A DNA stretch of 64,000 nucleotides from an uncultured Clostridia bacterium (GCA_928721565.1 OV788638.1:1054001-1118000); one strand, 5' to 3'; counted from the stretch's first letter, positions 33,364 through 42,913 are shown. Numbers and translations: made by a program. The notes: generated by a model not told the origin, from the letters alone.

Positions 33364-34128
33364 ATGAGCAGAAAAAGAAACAAAAGAAATAATTTAAGTG
33401 AATTAATAATATTACTATGTATAGCAATTATAATAGGAATAACAGGATACTTTGGAGTAGGAACACAAGACAACAACTCAAATAAAACTAAAGAAACAAA
33501 TACTGTAACAACATCAAATTCAACATCAATAAATTTAGAAAATATCCCAGAATACAATCAAAGTCCATACATAGAAATAAATAATAATAAACCATCATTT
33601 ACTGAAAGTGAATATACAACAAAAGCATTTGAAACATACAGTGATTTGGACTCGTTAGGAAGGTGTGGAGTAGCATATGCTAATATTTGTAAAGAAATTA
33701 TGCCAGCAGAAAATGAAAAAAGAGGCGCAATTTCAAGTGTAAAACCAACTGGATGGCAGACAGCTAAGTATCCAGGCGTAGTAGATGGAAACTATTTATA
33801 TAATAGATGTCATTTAATAGGATATCAATTAGCTGGAGAAAATGCAAATGAAAAGAATCTAATTACAGGAACAAGATATATGAATGTAGAAGGAATGTTA
33901 CCATTCGAAAATAAGGTAGATGAATATATTGATAAAAATCCTGAAAATCATGTATTATATAGAGTTACACCTATTTTCGAAAATCAAAATTTAGTTGCAA
34001 ATGGAGTACAAATGGAAGCATATTCTGTAGAAGATAATGGAAAAGGAGTATGTTTCAACATATATGTTTATAATGTACAGCCTGGCATAGAGATTGATTA
34101 TGCAACAGGAAATAGTCATTTAAAGTAA
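33364..34128 (+). CDS. secreted or membrane-anchored DNA/RNA non-specific endonuclease (EndA/Spd-like)
   Basis: A 254-residue protein with a basic N terminus, one hydrophobic helix (residues about 12-32) and a Thr/Asn-rich linker. The nuclease domain then resembles streptococcal EndA/streptodornases: KPTGWQTAKYPGVVDGNYLYNRCHLIGYQL (split here by the Tyr/Asn-Arg-x-His catalytic motif at about 149-153) and NLITGTRYMN with the metal-binding Asn. The frame is open 18 codons upstream, but that is the ParE remnant; ATG 33364 has AAAGGA before it. It may serve nutrient scavenging, DNA uptake or competition. Confidence 0.86.
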   Translation: MSRKRNKRNNLSELIILLCIAIIIGITGYFGVGTQDNNSNKTKETNTVTTSNSTSINLENIPEYNQSPYIEINNNKPSFTESEYTTKAFETYSDLDSLGRCGVAYANICKEIMPAENEKRGAISSVKPTGWQTAKYPGVVDGNYLYNRCHLIGYQLAGENANEKNLITGTRYMNVEGMLPFENKVDEYIDKNPENHVLYRVTPIFENQNLVANGVQMEAYSVEDNGKGVCFNIYVYNVQPGIEIDYATGNSHLK

Positions 34129-34153
34129 ATCATTTCATGGAAAAAAATGAGAT

Positions 34154-34187
34154 AAAGAAAGAATCTAAAATTTTAGATTCTTTCTTT
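34154..34187 (+). terminator. terminator of the nuclease gene
   Basis: AAAGAAAGAATCTAAAA and TTTTAGATTCTTTCTTT form a perfect 17-bp stem. Confidence 0.82.
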
Positions 34188-34196
34188 ATGCGTTTT

Positions 34197-34226
34197 GCAC
34201 ATTTAAGAACCGGTCCCAAATGAACA
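34197..34226 (+). repeat. AACCGGTCC repeat, copy R5 (single arm)
   Basis: GCACATTTAAGAACCGGTCC followed by CAAATGAACA, one arm of the palindromic family without its partner. It lies just downstream of the nuclease terminator. Confidence 0.8.
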
Positions 34227-34345
34227 TTTAATTTTTAGAAAGTACAGTCAGTATATTGACAACATATTATTTATGTGATAATCTAGTATCGAAAACTAGA
34301 TAGACGCATAAAATATAGACAGAAAAAATAGAAAGGAAATGTATA

Positions 34346-36070
34346 ATGGAAAGAGAAAGATATTTTAATGCAATAGAATTTAAAGATATCAAAGGAATAA
34401 TATACAATTCAGCCAAACAATATGCAAAAAATACAGCATTTATATTAAAACATAAAGAAGATAAAAAAGTCACATATGAAAACATCACATATAAAAAATT
34501 ATTACAAGATATCAACGCATTTGGAACAAAATTATATGAAATGGGATTTAAAAACAAAAGAATAGCAATAGTAGGAAGAAACAGATATGAATGGGTAATA
34601 ACACATTTATCAAATTTATTAGGAGGAATAGTATCAGTTCCACTAGACAAGGAGCTACAAGTAGACGAATTAGAGAGTTGCTTAGAAAGAAGCAAAGCAG
34701 ATGTTGTAGTATTTGATGAAAAATACACAGAAAATATAGAAGAAATAAAGAAAAGACAAAATACAAATTTACAAGAATATATCTGTATGACAGAAAAAGA
34801 AGGATACCAAAATTTTTGGGACTTAAAAGCACAAGGAGAAGAATTAGTAAAACAAGGACAAAAAGAATATATTCAAAACAAAATTGATGAAGATAAAATG
34901 GGAATATTACTATTTACATCAGGAACAACATCAAAATCAAAAGCGGTAATGTTATCTCAACATAATATAGCATCAAATGTATATGCAATGTTATTAGTAG
35001 AAAGATTTTTACCAACAGATGTAAACTTAGCGTTTTTGCCATTTCATCATATATTTGGTTCAACAGAAATGATAGTAATGTTATCTGCAGGAATTGCAAC
35101 AGCATTTCCTGATGGATTAAGATATGTGGCACAAAATTTAAGAGAATACAAAGTTTCATTATTTGTTGGAGTTCCACTACTTGTAGAGGCAATATATAGA
35201 AATATAGAAAAAGAAGTAGAAAAAAAAGGAAAAACTAAAACAATAAATATAGCAAAAAAAATCAGTAATGCATTATTAAAGTGCCATATTGATGTAAGAA
35301 GAAAAATGTTCAAGTCAGTTCTTGATGCACTTGGTGGAGATATGAGATTTATAATATCAGGTGGGGCACCATTAGACAAAAAAGTTGCAAAAGGATTTAA
35401 TGATTTAGGAATTGAGTTAGTTCAAGGATATGGGCTAACAGAAACAGCACCTGTAATTGCAGCAGAAAATGCATATAAAAAGAGAAGTGGTTCAATAGGA
35501 TTTCCAATGGATAATGTAGAACTAGAAATAGTAGATAAAGACGAAAATGGAATTGGAGAACTTCGTGTAAAAGGTCCAAATGTAATGCTTGGATATTATG
35601 AAAATGAAGAAGAAACAAATAGAGTTTTAAAAGATGGATGGTTCTATACGGGTGATTTAGGATATATTGATAAAGACGGATTTATATTCTTAACAGGTAG
35701 ACAAAAAGATATGATAGTCCTAAAAAACGGTAAAAAAGTATTTCCAGAAGAACTAGAAACATTAATAAATAGACTTGAATTAGTAAAGGAATGTCTAGTT
35801 TATGGAATGCCAGATGAAAAAGACAAAAATGATTTAAAATTATCAGTAAAAATAGTTTATAATACAGAAGTTGCAAAAGAAAAATATCCAAATGCAACAG
35901 AGGAAGAGTTAAGAAAAATTATATGGGAACAAATAAAAGAAATAAACAAAACATTTCCACCATATAAATACATTAAAAATATGATTTTAACTGATCAAGA
36001 ACTTATAAAAACAACTACGCAAAAAGTAAAAAGGCAAGAAGAAATAAAAAGAATACTAGGATCTAAATAA
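34346..36070 (+). CDS. AMP-binding long-chain acyl-CoA synthetase family protein
   Basis: A 574-residue adenylate-forming enzyme. The P-loop LLFTSGTTSKSKAVMLS (residues about 188-204) deviates from the usual T-S-G-T-T-G-x-P-K by Ser-Lys-Ser. The later motifs VQGYGLTETAPVIA, GWFYTGDLGYIDKDGFIFLTGR and the C-terminal lysine region (TTTQKVKRQE) are intact. It should activate fatty acids or similar carboxylates with ATP and CoA. RBS GAAAGGAAATG precedes it. A small hairpin ATCTAGT/ACTAGAT (34281-34301) lies in the leader. Confidence 0.88.
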   Translation: MERERYFNAIEFKDIKGIIYNSAKQYAKNTAFILKHKEDKKVTYENITYKKLLQDINAFGTKLYEMGFKNKRIAIVGRNRYEWVITHLSNLLGGIVSVPLDKELQVDELESCLERSKADVVVFDEKYTENIEEIKKRQNTNLQEYICMTEKEGYQNFWDLKAQGEELVKQGQKEYIQNKIDEDKMGILLFTSGTTSKSKAVMLSQHNIASNVYAMLLVERFLPTDVNLAFLPFHHIFGSTEMIVMLSAGIATAFPDGLRYVAQNLREYKVSLFVGVPLLVEAIYRNIEKEVEKKGKTKTINIAKKISNALLKCHIDVRRKMFKSVLDALGGDMRFIISGGAPLDKKVAKGFNDLGIELVQGYGLTETAPVIAAENAYKKRSGSIGFPMDNVELEIVDKDENGIGELRVKGPNVMLGYYENEEETNRVLKDGWFYTGDLGYIDKDGFIFLTGRQKDMIVLKNGKKVFPEELETLINRLELVKECLVYGMPDEKDKNDLKLSVKIVYNTEVAKEKYPNATEEELRKIIWEQIKEINKTFPPYKYIKNMILTDQELIKTTTQKVKRQEEIKRILGSK

Positions 36071-36090
36071 CAGATCCTAGTTCTTTTTTT
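36056..36090. terminator. terminator of the acyl-CoA synthetase, overlapping both convergent gene ends
   Basis: CTAGGATCT and AGATCCTAG form a 9-bp stem followed by TTCTTTTTTT. The left arm is inside the end of the synthetase gene; the right arm overlaps the stop of the minus-strand small gene. Confidence 0.78.
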
Positions 36091-36244
36091 CTATTTTCTT
36101 TTCATTAGGTACAATTATATTTTTAGGCTTTTTATCCTTGTTCTTTGGCTTGGCTGCATTAATGTGATCATAAACTTGAGAAATTTCTAAGTTTGAGCCA
36201 TCTCCTTTAACAACTTCAATTTCTTTTTTATTTTTATCAGGCAT
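36077..36244 (-). CDS. small basic conserved protein (55 residues)
   Basis: A minus-strand frame with a strong RBS AAGGAGTG 7 bp before its ATG. It encodes MPDKNKKEIEVVKGDGSN, then LEISQVYDHINAAKPKNK and a Lys-rich tail. The I-x-x-V-Y-D-H-I-N-A-A-K-P-K pattern is reminiscent of small clostridial proteins annotated as hypothetical. No domain is known. It is convergent with the acyl-CoA synthetase and shares its terminator. RBS quality and sensible composition support it as real. Confidence 0.68.
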   Translation of the reverse strand: MPDKNKKEIEVVKGDGSNLEISQVYDHINAAKPKNKDKKPKNIIVPNEKKIEKKN

Positions 36245-36375
36245 ATTGAACACTCCTTACTAAATTTTTTCTATCTTATCATAAAAGACGTAAAATGTAA
36301 ACAATAAATTATTGAAAAAATTTACTAGATATGATAACATAAACATAATGTTACAAAAAGGAGTCCAAGATAATA

Positions 36376-37743
36376 ATGGAAATAAAGAAAAATCAAGAAT
36401 ATGTAGTAGAAATAATAGATAATGGATATGAAGGAGAGGGAATTGCTAAAATAGATGGTTTTACAATTTTTGTACCAGGAACAATAAAAGGTGAAAAGGT
36501 AAAAATTCTAATTGTAAAAGTATTAAGTTCACATGCATTTGGAAAAATATTAGAAATATTAGAATCATCAGAAACAAGACAAGAAGCAGATTGTACAACA
36601 TATAAAAGATGTGGTGGATGTAATCTAAGACATATAAAATATGAAGAAACATTAAAAATGAAACAAAATGCAGTTCAAAGTCTAGTAAATAAAACATTAA
36701 AGACAAAGGTAAAAGTTCAAGAAACAATCGGAATGGAAAATCCATTCCATTATAGAAACAAAGCACAATATCCAATTGGGATAAATAAAGAAGGAGAACC
36801 TGTAATAGGAGTATTTGCACAAAGAACGCATGAAGTTATACCTATGGAAAAATGTTTGATTCAAAATCCAAAATCAGAAGAAATTGCTAAATTTATTTTA
36901 CAATTTATCAAAGAAAATAAAATAAGTGTTTATAATGAAAAAACGGGTAAGGGATTGTTTAGGCATATTGTAATAAAAGTGGGGATTAAAACAAATGAGA
37001 TTATGTGTATATTAGTAGTTAATGGAAAATCAATTCCAAAAGAAGCTCAATTAATTGAAGAACTTACAAGTAAATTTCCACAAATTAAAACAATTGTTAA
37101 AAATATAAATATGAGAAATACAAATGTAATATTAGGTAAAGAGAATATTAATATATATGGAGATGGTTGCATTGAAGATATTTTAGGAGAATATACTTTT
37201 AGAATTTCACCATTATCTTTTTACCAAGTAAATCCTGTTCAAGCAGAAAAATTATATAACTTGGGTGTTGAAATGGCTCAAATTACTAAACAGGATACGG
37301 TTTTTGATTTATATTGTGGGATTGGTACTATTACTTTGTTTATGTCAAAATATGCGAAAAAAGTTTATGGTATAGAAATTGTAGAAGAGGCAATTGAGGC
37401 TGCTAAAGAAAATGCTAAAATTAATAATGTTGATAATACTGAGTTTTATGCAGGTGACGTTGAAGTTGTTTTAGATGATTTGATTAATAATAAAGGAATT
37501 TCTGCTGATATTGTTATGTTTGACCCTCCTAGAAAGGGATTAGATAGAAATAGTATTAATAATATTTTGAAGATTAAACCTAAAAAGATTGTTTATATTA
37601 GTTGTAATCCTGCTACTTTGATTAGGGATTTGGCCTTTTTTGAAGATCAGTATGATATTAAAACTATTGTGCCTGTTGATATGTTTCCTTTTACAAGTAA
37701 TGTGGAGTGTGTTGCGGTGTTATATTTAAAAGATTCGATATAA
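36376..37743 (+). CDS. rlmD: 23S rRNA (uracil-5-)-methyltransferase, RlmD/RumA family
   Basis: A 455-residue protein with an N-terminal TRAM domain (residues about 1-60), iron-sulfur cysteines CTTYKRCGGC and a further Cys in MEKCLIQNPKS, the SAM motif DLYCGIGTITL (about 314-324), DPPRKGLD and the nucleophile region YISCNPATLIRDL (about 415-427). It makes 5-methyluridine in 23S rRNA. Gram-positive members may modify both U747 and U1939 (RlmCD), so the symbol reflects the family only. RBS AAAAGGAG precedes it. Its last third uses more T-ending codons than its first part. Confidence 0.9.
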   Translation: MEIKKNQEYVVEIIDNGYEGEGIAKIDGFTIFVPGTIKGEKVKILIVKVLSSHAFGKILEILESSETRQEADCTTYKRCGGCNLRHIKYEETLKMKQNAVQSLVNKTLKTKVKVQETIGMENPFHYRNKAQYPIGINKEGEPVIGVFAQRTHEVIPMEKCLIQNPKSEEIAKFILQFIKENKISVYNEKTGKGLFRHIVIKVGIKTNEIMCILVVNGKSIPKEAQLIEELTSKFPQIKTIVKNINMRNTNVILGKENINIYGDGCIEDILGEYTFRISPLSFYQVNPVQAEKLYNLGVEMAQITKQDTVFDLYCGIGTITLFMSKYAKKVYGIEIVEEAIEAAKENAKINNVDNTEFYAGDVEVVLDDLINNKGISADIVMFDPPRKGLDRNSINNILKIKPKKIVYISCNPATLIRDLAFFEDQYDIKTIVPVDMFPFTSNVECVAVLYLKDSI

Positions 37744-37797
37744 TACTTAATAATAAGTTGTAAAAATATTTAAGTAAAATATTGAGGAGACAATAAG

Positions 37798-38814
37798 ATG
37801 AACAAAAACAAAAAAAGAGAAGAATTTTTAATAAAATTAAAAGATTTAAATAGCTTGATGAATTGGAGTAAAATAAAAGTCAATCCAGAGGAAAAAGAAG
37901 TAATTTATAGTGAAAAAATAAATAAAGACTATGTATATTGGAAAGAAGATGATGACAGTCTTTATGATGAACTATATAAAGATGAATATTTTGAACAACT
38001 ATCTACAATAGAAAAAATACTAAAAATACACTGTTTGGTTTGCAAGCATTTTGTTTTTGATGATTTTTGTTATTTCTTGGGAAATTATAATAAGGAAAAA
38101 AATATTTGTACAATAGATTCAAAATATGGAAGAAATCCTAATTTTACATGGAAAGAAAATAGAAAAAAACATAACAGAAGGATATGCTATGAATTGTCTA
38201 GGTATGTTGCTTTTAGATTAAAACAATTCATCAAAGAAGATTCGGATATTTTTTTGGTTTCTGATGAATATGAAACCCATTATGCTACGGTATATGTATG
38301 TGATGATTTTATGATTATTATTGATACTGATGATTATTGGAAAGGTGCTGATTTAAATAGAGTAAAGTTAGGATTAGAAATAAAAGGCATAACTATAGTA
38401 AGTGATGAAAAAAATATTGTTAAAGATAAAATGATAAAAATAAATGAAACGAGAAAATCAAAAAAAGAATTTGAAAAAGAAATTAAAGATGATGCAGTGG
38501 AAATATCAAAACGCAAATGGATAGATATATTATTAAAAAAGATAGAATTAATAGGAAATGATGGCATATTTAAGTATATGTATACAATATTGAAAATGAA
38601 AGGATATGAACCTCAAAAAATCTGGGTAAAAGAAAATAAAATATATAAAGAATCTTTATATATGCGTTGGAATATGGGATTTATGGTTATAAATTCTTTA
38701 GGAATAAAAATATTGACTGATAGAGAGTTTAATGACAATATTCATGAAGGAAAATATGTACATAACAAAGAAAGACATATAATAACAGAGGAGATAGAAT
38801 ATGATGGAAGATAA
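37798..38814 (+). CDS. putative transglutaminase-like cysteine protein
   Basis: A 338-residue soluble protein. The middle carries a Cys-His-Asp arrangement in transglutaminase order: NRRICYELSRYVAFRL (Cys about residue 123), ETHYATVYV (His about 161) and IIIDTDDYWKGADL (Asp about 176), followed by LGLEIKGITIV. That spacing resembles papain/transglutaminase-like proteins. It has no signal peptide, so it would act in the cytosol. RBS GAGGAGA precedes it. It overlaps the next small gene by 14 bp, and the two probably act together. The fold assignment is by eye. Confidence 0.6.
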   Translation: MNKNKKREEFLIKLKDLNSLMNWSKIKVNPEEKEVIYSEKINKDYVYWKEDDDSLYDELYKDEYFEQLSTIEKILKIHCLVCKHFVFDDFCYFLGNYNKEKNICTIDSKYGRNPNFTWKENRKKHNRRICYELSRYVAFRLKQFIKEDSDIFLVSDEYETHYATVYVCDDFMIIIDTDDYWKGADLNRVKLGLEIKGITIVSDEKNIVKDKMIKINETRKSKKEFEKEIKDDAVEISKRKWIDILLKKIELIGNDGIFKYMYTILKMKGYEPQKIWVKENKIYKESLYMRWNMGFMVINSLGIKILTDREFNDNIHEGKYVHNKERHIITEEIEYDGR

Positions 38815-39034
38815 TAATATATTTAAATGTATAAGATTGATAAATGAAACAAACATAGAATATAAAAAAAAGAATAAAAAAGATTATATTATTGATACTA
38901 GAATACAAGAGATTTTAAAAGATGAAGACATATTTTTAAAAATTTCAAAAGAAGAGGCATATAAAATTTTAAGTGCACTAAAAATAACTAACATAGATGA
39001 AGTATACAAAAGTTTGATTACCAAGGATAAATAA
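38801..39034 (+). CDS. small acidic protein coupled to the transglutaminase-like gene
   Basis: A 77-residue helical protein. Its ATG overlaps the end of the preceding gene by 14 bp, with GAGGAGAT inside that gene as RBS, so translation is coupled. It ends ISKEEAYKILSALKITNIDE, a small helical segment. Unrecognised. A role as inhibitor, chaperone or subunit of its partner is possible. Confidence 0.55.
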   Translation: MMEDNNIFKCIRLINETNIEYKKKNKKDYIIDTRIQEILKDEDIFLKISKEEAYKILSALKITNIDEVYKSLITKDK

Positions 39035-39119
39035 AAAAATAAATTTTATAAAGTAGAGACAATCATTTACTAGAAAAATAATGTACGTGTTTAAAACATG
39101 GGATATGGAGGAAAAAATT

Positions 39120-39650
39120 ATGAAAATATTAATAGGAACAAAGAACCCAGGAAAAATAGAAGGAGCAAAACAAGCCTTTGAAAAATATTTTGATAATATA
39201 GAAATAGAAGGAATAGCAGTAAGTTCAAATGTAGGAGATCAACCAATAAATGAAGAAATACTTCAAGGAGCTAAAAATAGAGTAAAGAATTTAAAAGAAT
39301 ATGCTATAAATAATAATATAGAAGCAGATTTTTATATATCAAGTGAAGCTGGAATTACAAATTTACTAGGAGAATGGATTGATATAAATGCAGTAGTTGT
39401 AGAAGATTCAAATGGATTTCAAAGTATAGGAACAAGTCAAGGATTTCCTATTCCAGATAAGTACATAGATGAGATAAAAGAGACTGAACTTGGAAAAGTT
39501 ATGGATAAAATATTTAGTGGAAATGAATTAGGCAAAGGAAAAGGTGGAATTAGTTTTTTGACAAAAGATGAGGTTACAAGAATTGACTTGACAAGAAATG
39601 CATTTATAATGGCTTTAACAAGCCATATTAATGGAGATATATGGAAATAA
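39120..39650 (+). CDS. yjjX: inosine/xanthosine triphosphatase (YjjX/DUF84 family)
   Basis: A 176-residue protein starting MKILIGTKNPGKIEGAKQAF, with VSSNVGDQPINEEILQGAKNR and GEWIDINAVVVED, the hallmarks of the YjjX (DUF84) NTPases. These remove ITP and XTP to keep deaminated purines out of nucleic acids. I chose ATG 39120, which has ATGGAGGAAAAA before it; an upstream in-frame ATG at 39081 has no RBS. The next gene follows 24 bp after the stop. Confidence 0.85.
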   Translation: MKILIGTKNPGKIEGAKQAFEKYFDNIEIEGIAVSSNVGDQPINEEILQGAKNRVKNLKEYAINNNIEADFYISSEAGITNLLGEWIDINAVVVEDSNGFQSIGTSQGFPIPDKYIDEIKETELGKVMDKIFSGNELGKGKGGISFLTKDEVTRIDLTRNAFIMALTSHINGDIWK

Positions 39651-39674
39651 TTGATATACATTGGAGAGGATAAA

Positions 39675-40538
39675 ATGAATAAAGATAAATTAAAACAAAA
39701 ATATGAAAAATTTCAAGAATTATCAGAAAATATGAAAAGAGATCATATTAGCGAAAGTGCGGCACAATGTTCATATTACACAATATTATCATTTATACCA
39801 TTTGTAATATTACTAATAACATTAATACAGTATACGGGAATAGCACCACAAACACTATTTGAAGCCATATCAAAAATAATTCCATCAAGTATGAGCGAAA
39901 TGGTATTAGGGATAGTGCAAGAAGTATATTCAAAATCAATAGGAACAATTTCGATTTCTATTATATTTACATTATGGTCTGCAGGAAAAGGCTTTTATGC
40001 ATTAACAACAGGGCTTCAGACAGTTTATCATACCAAAAGTCAAAAAATAACATCATATATTTTTTTAAGAATCAAAGTACTATTAGAAACAATATTATTT
40101 ATTGTAATGATAGTAATGGGATTGACAGTATTAGTATTTGGAAATGGAGTTATAGATATTGTAAAAGAAAACTTTGGAGGCTTAGAAAGTTACAATTTAA
40201 TATCATCAATAATGGCCCAACTAGGATTTATATTTGCAACATTCGTTGTATTTTTACTATTATATAAGTTTATGCCAAAACATAGAATATCAATTAAAAG
40301 TCAAATATATGGTGCTCTATTTGGAGCAGTAAGCCTAAATATAATATCATTTATATTTTCAAGGTATTTAACAATTTTTAAAGGCTTTTCTATTACTTAT
40401 GGAAGTTTAACAACATTAATGTTAGTAATGATGTGGACTTATTCTTGCTTTTATACAGTATTTTTGGGCGCTGAATTAAACAAATTTATTAACAAAAACA
40501 AAGAGGTAAAAAATGAAAAAAAGAGTAATTATAGATAA
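39675..40538 (+). CDS. YihY/BrkB family membrane protein
   Basis: A 287-residue protein with six hydrophobic helices. It contains SESAAQCSYYTILSFIPFVI (residues about 24-43), the YihY-type A-x-x-x-Y-x-x-x-S-x-x-P-x-x-x-x motif, and GSLTTLMLVMMWTYSCFYTVFLGAELN near the C terminus (broken here after the sixteenth residue by the family glutamate site). Members are called RNase BN-like for historical reasons; transport or envelope roles are more likely. I chose ATG 39675 with TTGGAGAGG upstream. It overlaps the next gene by 26 bp. Confidence 0.85.
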   Translation: MNKDKLKQKYEKFQELSENMKRDHISESAAQCSYYTILSFIPFVILLITLIQYTGIAPQTLFEAISKIIPSSMSEMVLGIVQEVYSKSIGTISISIIFTLWSAGKGFYALTTGLQTVYHTKSQKITSYIFLRIKVLLETILFIVMIVMGLTVLVFGNGVIDIVKENFGGLESYNLISSIMAQLGFIFATFVVFLLLYKFMPKHRISIKSQIYGALFGAVSLNIISFIFSRYLTIFKGFSITYGSLTTLMLVMMWTYSCFYTVFLGAELNKFINKNKEVKNEKKSNYR

Positions 40539-41220
40539 CAGGATGAGAAAAATTGAAAAAGAGAAATTAATAGAATTAGGATATGAACTTATAGAAATAA
40601 ATACAACTAATAAAGTATATCCAGAAATATCATCACATGTTGATATATTTGCATGTCAAATCGGAAAAAAGATTATTGTTGAGCCAACTCAATATCAAAC
40701 TAACTTATACTCAGAAGAAAATTTTATAAAAGGCCAAGATGAAATACAGGAAAAATATCCGGCAGATATAAAATATAATGTTTGCACAATTGGAAAAAAA
40801 GCAATACACAATTTTCAATATACAGATTCAAGATTAAAGCAAGAGTTGATAAATACAGGATATGAGTTAATAAATACAACACAAGGCTATACAAATTGCT
40901 CAATAGCAGTAATTGATGATAATTCAGCAATAGTTTCTGACAAAGGTTTATATAAAATCCTTCAATTTCATAGAATTGAGACTTTATTAGTGGAAAATGA
41001 TTTAGATATAAAATTATTATATGATGGAAAATATAGCAATAAAAAAGGCTTTATAGGTGGTTGCATGGCAAAATTGGGAGATTCAATTATTGTCTTCGGA
41101 GACTTAGATAAGATAGATATTGATGGTAAGATTAGAGCTTTTATAACAAACAGAAAATTAAATATAATTGAATTTAAAGGATTAGACATTATAGATTATG
41201 GAGGATTAATAGAATTTTAA
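40513..41220 (+). CDS. DUF6873 / GME-fold protein
   Basis: A 235-residue soluble protein resembling the DUF6873 group of guanidino-modifying-enzyme folds: VIIDNRMRKIEKEKLIELGY at the start, TQGYTNCSIAVIDDNSAIVSDKG in the middle (the Cys region about residues 120-142, split across two strands), GGCMAKLGDSIIVFGDL and DYGGLIEF at the end. It overlaps the BrkB gene and is 1 bp from the YgjP-type gene. The name was recalled from annotation practice; activity is unknown. Confidence 0.7.
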   Translation: MKKRVIIDNRMRKIEKEKLIELGYELIEINTTNKVYPEISSHVDIFACQIGKKIIVEPTQYQTNLYSEENFIKGQDEIQEKYPADIKYNVCTIGKKAIHNFQYTDSRLKQELINTGYELINTTQGYTNCSIAVIDDNSAIVSDKGLYKILQFHRIETLLVENDLDIKLLYDGKYSNKKGFIGGCMAKLGDSIIVFGDLDKIDIDGKIRAFITNRKLNIIEFKGLDIIDYGGLIEF

Positions 41221-41221
41221 A

Positions 41222-41950
41222 ATGGAGATATTAAAAATTAAAGACATAGAAATACCAACTGAAATAAAAAATTATAAAACATCTAAATCTGTAAAAATAT
41301 ATTTTAAAGGTAATATATTAAATATTACTAAGCCAACTCGATTATCTAAAAAAAGATTATTACAGATATTAAAAAATCAGGAAGGAGAAATTTATAGTAA
41401 ATATAAAAAGATTTTAGATTCTGAAGTTGATTCAATAAAACAATGGAAAACAGGAGAAAAGATATATTATCAAGGAGAAAAATTTTCAATAGAAAGAAAG
41501 CTTACTAAGACAGCAAAAATAAGTATTACTTTACAAACTGATGAAAAAATATTTGTAATAGAAGTACCCAAAGACCTAGAACAAAATATTGTTAAAGAAA
41601 CTGTTGACAAAGCAATAAAAAAATTATTTAAAAGAAATACAGAAGTTTTGATTGCAAAAAAACTCCCATATTGGAGTAAAATAACAGGTTTTAAATATAA
41701 CGAATTTAAAATAAGAGATGCAACAACAAGATACGGTAGCTGCATGCCAAGTAAGAAAAATGTCTATTTTTCATCAAGGTTAATAATGTTGCCAGAAGAT
41801 AAGGTTGATGCGATAATTGTGCATGAGTTATGCCATATGAAATTTAAGTACCATAATAAAGATTTTTATGGTTTGGTTCAAAGCTATATACCTAACTATA
41901 AAGAAATTGATCAATGGTTGAAACAAAACGGAAAAATAATAATGTTTTAA
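41222..41950 (+). CDS. YgjP-like (DUF45) zinc metallopeptidase
   Basis: A 242-residue protein. TRYGSCMPSKKNVYFSSRLI (residues about 163-182) and the zinc motif VHELCHMKFKYHNKDF (HELCH plus a downstream His, about 200-215) are the DUF45/YgjP hallmarks, related to SprT-type peptidases. It is probably cytosolic. The start is 1 bp after the preceding stop, with GAGG further upstream, so translation is likely coupled. The substrate is unknown. Confidence 0.86.
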   Translation: MEILKIKDIEIPTEIKNYKTSKSVKIYFKGNILNITKPTRLSKKRLLQILKNQEGEIYSKYKKILDSEVDSIKQWKTGEKIYYQGEKFSIERKLTKTAKISITLQTDEKIFVIEVPKDLEQNIVKETVDKAIKKLFKRNTEVLIAKKLPYWSKITGFKYNEFKIRDATTRYGSCMPSKKNVYFSSRLIMLPEDKVDAIIVHELCHMKFKYHNKDFYGLVQSYIPNYKEIDQWLKQNGKIIMF

Positions 41951-41962
41951 AAGGAGAAATGT

Positions 41963-42913
41963 GTGGACGTTCCAGAAGAATTAAAAGAAAATATAAATAA
42001 ATTGTTAGAAAAAAATCAAATAAACAAAATACTTGAGGATGCTCAAAATGTAAGTGATAGGTATAGAAAAAATGAAGGAATTGGCAAAAGATTATTAACA
42101 AAAGAATCAGAAGCGGTTTCATATGCAATATCAAGAATGCCAGCAACATATGCAGCAGTAAGTTCAGTATTAGAACAAATATTGGATAGTTATCATGAGA
42201 GTTTAACAAGTATAATAGATGTTGGGGCAGGGACAGGAGCAGCAGTTTGGGCAATTAATGATAGAACCACAAGTAATGACATTAAATGTTTAGAAAGAGA
42301 AGAAAGTATGATTAACATTGGAAAAAAGCTTATGGAAAACACGGATTTAAATGACGTAAGATGGGAAAAATTTGATATATTACAAGACGAAATTCAAGAA
42401 AAAGCGGATTTGGTTATAACATCATATATGATAAACGAATTGCCTAAAGGAGACAGAGAAAAAGCAGTAGAAAAATTATGGAACGCCACCAATAAACTAC
42501 TTATAATAATAGAACCTGGGACTCCGGTGGGGTTTGCAAATATCTTAGAAATAAGAAATAATATATTAAATTTGGGAGGAAATATTGTTGCACCTTGTTG
42601 TTGCATTGGAAAATGTCCAATTGCTAAAGATGATTGGTGTGCGTTTTACACTAGAATTGCAAGAAGTTCTATTCATAGACAAGCTAAAAATGGGACTCTT
42701 GGTTATGAAGATGAAAAGTTTTCGTATATAGCATTTTCCAAAGTGCCGGTAGACAATAAAGGTGAGCGAATTTTAAGGCACCCACAAATAAATTCTGGAT
42801 ATGTAAAAGTTAAAGTATGTACTTCCAATGGAATTGAAGAAAAGACATATTCTAAAAAGGATAAGGAAATTTATAAAAAAGTTAAAAAAATGAATGCTGG
42901 TCAAAAGATTTAG
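41963..42913 (+). CDS. Rsm22-like class I SAM methyltransferase with Fe-S cysteines
   Basis: A 316-residue protein related to Rsm22/METTL17, a small-ribosomal-subunit-associated factor. YAISRMPATYAAVSSVLEQI precedes the SAM motif IIDVGAGTGAAVW (residues about 90-102). Cysteines CCCIGKCPIAKDDWC (about 211-225) match the metal/Fe-S region of the family, then RIARSSIHRQAKNGTLGYEDEKFSY. It starts at GTG 41963 behind AAGGAG. It probably assists 30S assembly or modifies 16S rRNA; catalysis is uncertain in this family. Confidence 0.85.
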   Translation: MDVPEELKENINKLLEKNQINKILEDAQNVSDRYRKNEGIGKRLLTKESEAVSYAISRMPATYAAVSSVLEQILDSYHESLTSIIDVGAGTGAAVWAINDRTTSNDIKCLEREESMINIGKKLMENTDLNDVRWEKFDILQDEIQEKADLVITSYMINELPKGDREKAVEKLWNATNKLLIIIEPGTPVGFANILEIRNNILNLGGNIVAPCCCIGKCPIAKDDWCAFYTRIARSSIHRQAKNGTLGYEDEKFSYIAFSKVPVDNKGERILRHPQINSGYVKVKVCTSNGIEEKTYSKKDKEIYKKVKKMNAGQKI

